Assembly (NCBI RefSeq): GCF_009834225.1
Contig: NZ_CP047176.1
Location: 1-64,000, forward strand
Direction: 5' to 3'
Origin: Rathayibacter sp. VKM Ac-2759
GTDB taxonomy: Bacteria; Actinomycetota; Actinomycetes; Actinomycetales; Microbacteriaceae
DNA: 64,000 nt
A program made the position numbers and the translations under genes. Each line of letters begins with the position of its first letter. The stretch's first letter is position 1. The notes below the pieces were generated by a model, which saw nothing but the letters and a program-made list of their open reading frames with translations, was not told the origin of the DNA and did not search any database. Below are positions 58,026 through 64,000 of the stretch, piece by piece.

Positions 58026-59510
58026 ATGACACGCCGCTCGATCTCGCGCATCCTCTCCGGGCTCGCCGATGCCGACCCGGACCGCGTCGTCGTGATCGCC
58101 GACGAGGGCTCGCTGACCGCGGGCGAGCTCGACCGCGCCAGCAACCGCCTGGCCCGCGCCTACCGCGAGCTCGGGGTCGGCACCGACGACCTCGTCACGG
58201 TGTCGCTCCCCAACTCGCTCGACGCGATCATCGTCTGCGCCGCGATCTGGAAGGCGGGCGCGACTCCGCAGCCCGTGTCGACCGAGCTGTCGCCCGAGGA
58301 GCGCGCCGCGGTGGAGCAGGTGGCCGCGCCCGCGCTGGTGGTCGGCGCCGCCTCCGCGACGGTGCCGTGGCGCGCGGGCGACTGGCGCCCCGACGTCTCG
58401 GACGAGCCGCTCGAGGACCTCTGGGCGTCGTCGTGGAAGGCGCCCGCCTCCTCCGGCAGCACCGGGCGCCCGAAGGTCGTGCTCGCGAGCGGGCCCGCGC
58501 TGCTCGACCCGGAGGCGCCGGTCGCCGCGTTCCTGCCGCTCTCGGGCGTGCAGCTGGTCGCCGGTCCGCTGATGCACTCGGCCGCCTTCACCTACGCGTT
58601 CCGCGGGCTGATGACGGGGCAGACGCTCGTGGTCCTGCCGCGCTTCGACGAGCGGCGCGTGCTGGCGGCGATCGCGGAGCACCGGGTGACGTGGATGCTG
58701 CTGGTGCCGACCACGATGCGGCGGCTGCTGCGCGTCGATCGGTCCGGCGCCGACGTGTCCTCGCTCGAGGTCGTGCTGCACCTCGGCGCCCCGTGCCCGC
58801 CCGACGACAAGCGCGCGCTGATCGACTGGCTCGGGCCGTCGCGCGTGGTCGAGGTGTACGCGGGCAGCGAGTCGAACGGGCTCACGTTGATCCGCGGCGA
58901 CGAGTGGCTCGCGCGCCCCGGCAGCGTGGGGCGGCCGATCGGAGGCACGACGCTGCGGATCCTGCGCGAGGACGGGACGGAGGCTCCGGTCGGCGAGACG
59001 GGGCGGATCTGGATGCACCGCGGGCCCGCCGCTTACCGGTACCTCGGGGGATCCTCGTCGCGGACCTCCGACGGCTGGGACACCCTCGGCGATGTCGGCC
59101 GCGTGGACGACGACGGGTACCTCTGGGTGCTCGACCGCGCCGACGACCTGATCCTGCGGGGCGGTGTGAACGTGTACCCGATCGAGGTCGAGCGGGTGCT
59201 GGAGGCGCATCCCCGTGTGCGCGGCGCGGTCGCGTTCGGGGTGCCCGACGACGACCTCGGGCGGGCGATCGAGGCGGTCGTCGATGTCGGGGACGCGGAC
59301 GTCGATGCGGCTCGGCTGCTCGCGTGGGCGAACGGGCGGCTGGGGCGCGAGCGCCGCCTCCGGGCCCTGCGGCTGGTGCGGGAGCCGCTGCGGAACGACG
59401 CGGGCAAGGTGCGGCGGTCGTCGTTCGGCGCGGCGGGCGAGCGGGCGGAGGGGTCGGCGTCGGCAGCGCGGGCGGATGCGGCCGAGGGGGCCGCCGAATC
59501 GGAGCGGTGA
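58026..59510 (+). CDS. AMP-binding (acyl-CoA synthetase/ligase family) protein
   Basis: A 494-residue ANL-superfamily enzyme that adenylates a carboxylate. Motifs: P-loop ASSGSTGRPKVV (about 137-148), VVEVYAGSESNGL, DGWDTLGDVGRVDDDGYLWV and the catalytic Lys in RNDAGKVRRSS. It starts MTRRSISRILSGLADADPDR. A 55-base gap separates it from the glycosyltransferase, so it may belong to the same transcript, but it is not a standard Nit1C member. Its substrate is unknown. An Ala-rich tail ends the protein. Confidence 0.85.
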   Translation: MTRRSISRILSGLADADPDRVVVIADEGSLTAGELDRASNRLARAYRELGVGTDDLVTVSLPNSLDAIIVCAAIWKAGATPQPVSTELSPEERAAVEQVAAPALVVGAASATVPWRAGDWRPDVSDEPLEDLWASSWKAPASSGSTGRPKVVLASGPALLDPEAPVAAFLPLSGVQLVAGPLMHSAAFTYAFRGLMTGQTLVVLPRFDERRVLAAIAEHRVTWMLLVPTTMRRLLRVDRSGADVSSLEVVLHLGAPCPPDDKRALIDWLGPSRVVEVYAGSESNGLTLIRGDEWLARPGSVGRPIGGTTLRILREDGTEAPVGETGRIWMHRGPAAYRYLGGSSSRTSDGWDTLGDVGRVDDDGYLWVLDRADDLILRGGVNVYPIEVERVLEAHPRVRGAVAFGVPDDDLGRAIEAVVDVGDADVDAARLLAWANGRLGRERRLRALRLVREPLRNDAGKVRRSSFGAAGERAEGSASAARADAAEGAAESER

Positions 59511-59548
59511 CCGGCGGGTCGGCGCGCCGGTGCGGTAGACACGTGCCC

Positions 59549-59992
59549 ATGACCTCCGACGAGACTCCCGACGAACCGACTCCCGGCGCGCTGACGCCCC
59601 CCGAGCAGATCGACGCGCTGATCGCGAAGCACCCCGATTGGCGCGGAGAGCTGCTCGCCCAGGCGCGGCGCGTGATCCTCGCGGCCGATCCCGGCATCGT
59701 CGAGGAGTGGAAGTGGATGGGCGCGCCCGTGTGGGAGCTCGACGGGATCCTCGTGGTGGGCAACATCTTCGCGAAGAAGGTGAAGCTCGGATTCATGTAC
59801 GGGGCGTCCCTCGAGGACCCGTCGGGCCTGTTCAACGGGGAGCTCGGCGGCAACCAGCGCCGCTCGGTCGAGTTCGCCGAGGGCGACGTGCTGCAGGAGG
59901 AGCCGCTCACCGCGCTCGTCCGCGCCGCGATCGAGCGCAACCGCGCCGCCCGCGCCGCCCGCCCGGTGCGCCCCGCCCGCCCGAAGAAGTAG
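59549..59992 (+). CDS. DUF1801 domain protein
   Basis: A 147-residue protein with a DUF1801 (YdhG-like) domain. Typical: IDALIAKHPDWRGELLAQAR, IVEEWKWMGAPVWE and VKLGFMYGASLEDPSGLFNG. The N-terminus is Pro/Glu/Thr-rich and the C-terminus Arg/Pro-rich. The function is unknown; the family is found in many soil bacteria. It is probably transcribed separately from the nitrogen cluster. Confidence 0.85.
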   Translation: MTSDETPDEPTPGALTPPEQIDALIAKHPDWRGELLAQARRVILAADPGIVEEWKWMGAPVWELDGILVVGNIFAKKVKLGFMYGASLEDPSGLFNGELGGNQRRSVEFAEGDVLQEEPLTALVRAAIERNRAARAARPVRPARPKK

Positions 59993-60018
59993 ACCCGCGC
60001 GGGGCGCCCGGCGCCACC

Positions 60019-60093
60019 TCCGGCTCGCGGAAACCCGTTCGGCTCGCTGAATCCGCGGATTCCGACGAGCCGACCGTGATCCTGCGAGCCGGA
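60019..60093 (+). repeat. Dispersed repeat, family 2
   Basis: Same orientation as 30355; contains GGCTCG, GGCTCG, CGAGCC, CGAGCC in order with AATCCGCGGATTCCG in the middle. It lies just after the DUF1801 stop in a 279-base spacer, next to a family 1 copy. Confidence 0.8.
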
Positions 60094-60119
60094 CTTCACT
60101 GCCCCGGCGCCCCAGCGGC

Positions 60120-60170
60120 CCGCTGGTCGAGTAGCCCCGCCGTTGTCCGCGGGCTGCTCGATCAGCAGGG
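60120..60170. repeat. Dispersed palindromic repeat, family 1 (hybrid)
   Basis: Begins GCTGGTCGAGTAGCCCCGCC and ends GCTGCTCGATCAGCAGG, so both ends carry the CTGCTG.TCGAG end in inverted positions. This is a rearranged or symmetric variant of the family 1 element. Confidence 0.7.
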
Positions 60171-60271
60171 ACCCGGGACGGATCTCCGCGCCGATGTCGA
60201 TATCCGCCTCCGCCGTTCGACGCCAGAGTAGGAGGGCGCAGAGAGCGCCCACCGACCGGACGGAGAACCCC

Positions 60272-60703
60272 ATGAAGTACATGCTGATCATGCGCGCGAC
60301 CGACGCTGCCAAGGAGGCCTACGCGGCCATCCCCTTCGACGAGATCATCACGAAGATGGGCCAGTACAACGAGTCGATGATGAAGGCCGGCGTGCTGCTC
60401 GCGGGCGACGGCCTGGCCGACGACGTCGCGACCACCGGCTTCGTCGTCGACTTCGCCTCCGAGCCGCCCGCCGTCACCGACGGCCCCTACGGCGAGACGC
60501 ACGAGCTGTTCAACGGCTTCTGGATCATCCAGGTCTCCTCGAAGGAGGAGGCGAAGGAGTGGGCGCTTCGCTGCCCGCTCGTCCCCGGCAACAAGCTCGA
60601 GGTGCGCCGCGTGACCGACGAGAGCGACTTCGCCGACTTCGCCGACAACGAGTTCGTGCAGAAGGAGGCGGGCTGGCGCGAGGAGCAGGCCGCCCGCGGC
60701 TGA
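60272..60703 (+). CDS. YciI-like (DGPF domain) protein
   Basis: A 143-residue protein of the YCII/DGPF family. The signature DGPYGETHELFNGFWIIQV is near residues 70-88; it starts MKYMLIMRATDAAKEAYAAI. These proteins are commonly encoded with ECF42-type sigma factors and are suspected to act with them. Here the stop overlaps the sigma gene ATG by one base, so the two are coupled. Confidence 0.9.
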   Translation: MKYMLIMRATDAAKEAYAAIPFDEIITKMGQYNESMMKAGVLLAGDGLADDVATTGFVVDFASEPPAVTDGPYGETHELFNGFWIIQVSSKEEAKEWALRCPLVPGNKLEVRRVTDESDFADFADNEFVQKEAGWREEQAARG

Positions 60704-61929
60704 TGGACGACATCGGGGCGAGCGTCGCCGCCGTGTGGCGCATCGAGAGCGCGCGCATCGTGGCGACGCTCGCCAGGGCGACGAGCGACGTAGGTCAGGC
60801 CGAGGACCTCGCCCAGGAGGCGCTCCTCGAGGCGCTGCAGCAGTGGCCGGAGTCGGGGGTGCCGCGCAATCCCGGCGCCTGGCTGACGGCGGTCGCGAAG
60901 CGCCGCGCGATCGACGCCTGGCGCCGCCGGGCAGCGCTCGACGACCGCTACCGCCTCCTCGCCCGCGATCTCGAGGAGGAGGTCGACGACACCTGGCAGC
61001 CGATCGACGACGACGTGCTGCGGCTGGTGTTCACCGCCTGCCACCCGGTCCTGTCGCGGGAGGCGAGCATCGCCCTCACGCTGCGCCTCGTCGGCGGCCT
61101 CGGCACCGAGGTCATCGCGCGGATGTTCCTCGTCCCGGTCGCGACGGTGCAGCAGCGCATCGTCCGCGCCAAGAAGTCGCTCGCCGCGGCGGGCGTGCCG
61201 TTCGAGGTGCCGGAGCCGTCGGAGTGGAGGGCGAGGCTCGACGCGGTGCTGGGGGTCGTCTACCTGATCTTCACGGAGGGCTACGCCGCCACCTCGGGCG
61301 ATCGCTGGCTGCGCACCGAGGTCGCGCACGAGGCGCTGCGGCTGGGGCGGGTGCTCGCCGGGCTGCTGCCGCGCGAGCCCGAGGTGCTGGGGCTCCTCGC
61401 CCTGATGGAGCTGCAGGCGTCGCGCTTCGCGGCGCGCACCGCGGCCGACGGCTCGCCCGTGCTGCTCGAGGATCAGGACCGCACCCGCTGGGACCGCGCG
61501 CAGATCTCTCGTGGCCGCGCGGCGCTCCTCCGTGCCGACCGGGTGGGGAGGGGTCGCGGCGCCTACGGACTGCAGGCCGCCATCGCCGAGTGCCACGCGG
61601 TCGCGCCGAGCGTGGCCGATACCGACTGGGAGCGGATCGTGCTGCTCTACGAGGTGCTCGGGCGGGTCGCGCCGAGCCCGGTCGTGGAGCTCAATCGCGC
61701 CGTGGCCGTCTCGATGGCGACCGGCCCCGCCTCCGCGCTGCTGATCGTCGACCGCCTCTCGTCGGAGGGGGCGCTGCGCGGCTCGCACCTGCTGCCGGGT
61801 GTGCGCGGCGAGCTGCTGCTGCGGCTCGGGCGGCGGGCGGAGGCGCGCGCCGAGTTCGCGACGGCCGCCGCGCTCGCCGGCAACGAGCGCACCCGCGCCC
61901 TGCTGGAGTCGCGCGCCTCATCGCTCTGA
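60703..61929 (+). CDS. ECF-family RNA polymerase sigma factor (ECF42-like)
   Basis: A 408-residue sigma factor. Region 2 has DVGQAEDLAQEALLEALQQW and NPGAWLTAVAKRRAIDAWRR, and region 4 has LTLRLVGGLGTEVIARMFLV and ATVQQRIVRAKKSL. A long C-terminal extension (about 185-408) with TPR-like helices, including YLIFTEGYAATSG, is typical of the ECF42 group with DUF6596. No anti-sigma factor is encoded; control is thought to lie in the C-terminal extension and the YciI partner. Confidence 0.92.
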   Translation: MDDIGASVAAVWRIESARIVATLARATSDVGQAEDLAQEALLEALQQWPESGVPRNPGAWLTAVAKRRAIDAWRRRAALDDRYRLLARDLEEEVDDTWQPIDDDVLRLVFTACHPVLSREASIALTLRLVGGLGTEVIARMFLVPVATVQQRIVRAKKSLAAAGVPFEVPEPSEWRARLDAVLGVVYLIFTEGYAATSGDRWLRTEVAHEALRLGRVLAGLLPREPEVLGLLALMELQASRFAARTAADGSPVLLEDQDRTRWDRAQISRGRAALLRADRVGRGRGAYGLQAAIAECHAVAPSVADTDWERIVLLYEVLGRVAPSPVVELNRAVAVSMATGPASALLIVDRLSSEGALRGSHLLPGVRGELLLRLGRRAEARAEFATAAALAGNERTRALLESRASSL

Positions 61930-61957
61930 CGCGCCGGCTCCGAGATGCCCCGAGACT

Positions 61958-61999
61958 CCAGGAGTTGTCGTACTCGGCGCCGAGTGCGACAACTTCTGG
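61958..61999. repeat. Tandem palindrome, first copy
   Basis: A 42-base palindrome with 21-base arms (61958-61978 and 61979-61999) differing at 2 positions, both still pairing as G-T in RNA. It is 29 bases after the sigma stop. With the second copy it separates convergent genes, so bidirectional termination is likely. Confidence 0.75.
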
Positions 62000-62028
62000 A
62001 CAGTCGTTCCCCAGGCCTCGCCCGAGTC

Positions 62029-62074
62029 TCCAAGAGTTGTCGTACCGGCATGCCGAGTACGACGACTCCTGAGG
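62029..62074. repeat. Tandem palindrome, second copy
   Basis: Related in sequence to the first copy (GAGTTGTCGTAC, GCCGAGTACGACGACTCCTG), with a central GCATGC. It ends 12 bases from the stop of the convergent ABC-F gene. Confidence 0.75.
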
Positions 62075-62085
62075 AGTCGATGCGG

Positions 62086-63744
<1,659 letters not shown>

Positions 63745-63808
63745 CGCTCCAGGGTAGGCGGCGCGCCTCGCTAGACCGCCTGATTGCACGCGCGTCTAGG
63801 ATGAGCGG

Positions 63809-64000
63809 ATGAGCGAGACCACGGTCAGGAGCGGCGCCGGGTACTGGTATCCCGACGAGTCCTCCACGCGACGTGCCGTCGAGGTGCTGAGCGCGATGCG
63901 CACCTACCGGGTGTCGGAGGTCTCGATGCGCCGCCGCACGCGCGAGAAGATGGCGATGGGCGAGACCGACCTGATCGCGGTCCAGTTCCTGCTCCGCCAG
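63809..64000 (+). CDS. MarR-like transcriptional regulator, 5' part only
   Basis: The first 64 codons of a gene cut by the window end. It starts MSETTVRSGAGYWYPDESST. Helical sequence AVEVLSAMRTYRVSEVSMRR and MAMGETDLIAVQFLLRQ looks like the N-terminal part of a MarR-type winged-helix regulator. It is divergent from the ABC-F gene (64-base spacer). Confidence 0.65.
   Translation, partial: MSETTVRSGAGYWYPDESSTRRAVEVLSAMRTYRVSEVSMRRRTREKMAMGETDLIAVQFLLRQ

Overview
The window looks like the replication-origin end of a high-GC actinobacterial chromosome, most likely from the family Microbacteriaceae (Rathayibacter or a close relative). The reasons are the order dnaA-oriC-dnaN-gnd-recF-DUF721-gyrB-gyrA-DUF3566-tRNA-Ile-tRNA-Ala, very GC-rich codons, frequent GTG starts, and a complete fhaA-fhaB-pstP-rodA-pbpA-pknA-pknB envelope operon of the mycobacterial type. 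The first base is the A of the dnaA start codon. The genus is an inference; no rRNA gene is present.

1-12.3 kb: replication and topology genes, with oriC between dnaA and dnaN. gyrB ends inside a perfect 53-bp palindrome. 12.3-19.6 kb: a decayed Fic gene next to tRNA-Ala, a small lipoprotein, thioredoxin-like and Nudix proteins, cyclophilin, rhomboid protease, a HemK-like methyltransferase, crgA, a class E sortase and a glutamine amidotransferase. 20.0-30.2 kb: an AraC-type regulator, then the minus-strand Ser/Thr kinase, PBP, SEDS, phosphatase and FHA operon that couples peptidoglycan synthesis to phosphorylation. 30.3-38.6 kb: tRNA-Leu, a GH16-like protein, an F420-type oxidoreductase, a ROK repressor with a xylose-type ABC transporter, and a RibD/DHFR-like reductase.

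39.0-47.0 kb: a kdp potassium-uptake operon (small membrane ORF, kdpF, kdpA, kdpB, kdpC, kdpD, kdpE). kdpA carries a one-base frameshift that would disable the pump if real. 47.3-50.1 kb: a polysaccharide-deacetylase-like lipoprotein, luxS-mtn (S-adenosylhomocysteine detoxification and AI-2 formation) and a small MT0933-type protein.

50.2-59.5 kb is the most interesting region. It is a divergent nitrogen-starvation cluster related to Nit1C (families MSMEG_0565 to MSMEG_0572 / sll0783-0788): a GNAT-AIR-synthase fusion, a radical SAM enzyme, two small conserved proteins, a flavoprotein, a glycosyltransferase, an acyl-adenylating enzyme and two nitrilase-superfamily proteins. The second nitrilase has lost both its catalytic Cys and its Glu, each replaced by Asp. 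GlnR-like half-sites lie in the divergent promoter. The end product of this pathway is not evident from the sequence.

59.5-64.0 kb: a DUF1801 protein, a YciI-ECF sigma pair, an ABC-F ATPase and the start of a MarR-like gene. Two families of dispersed palindromic repeats, and several long perfect inverted repeats of unrelated sequence, sit in the intergenic spaces. There is no CRISPR array, insertion sequence or prophage.
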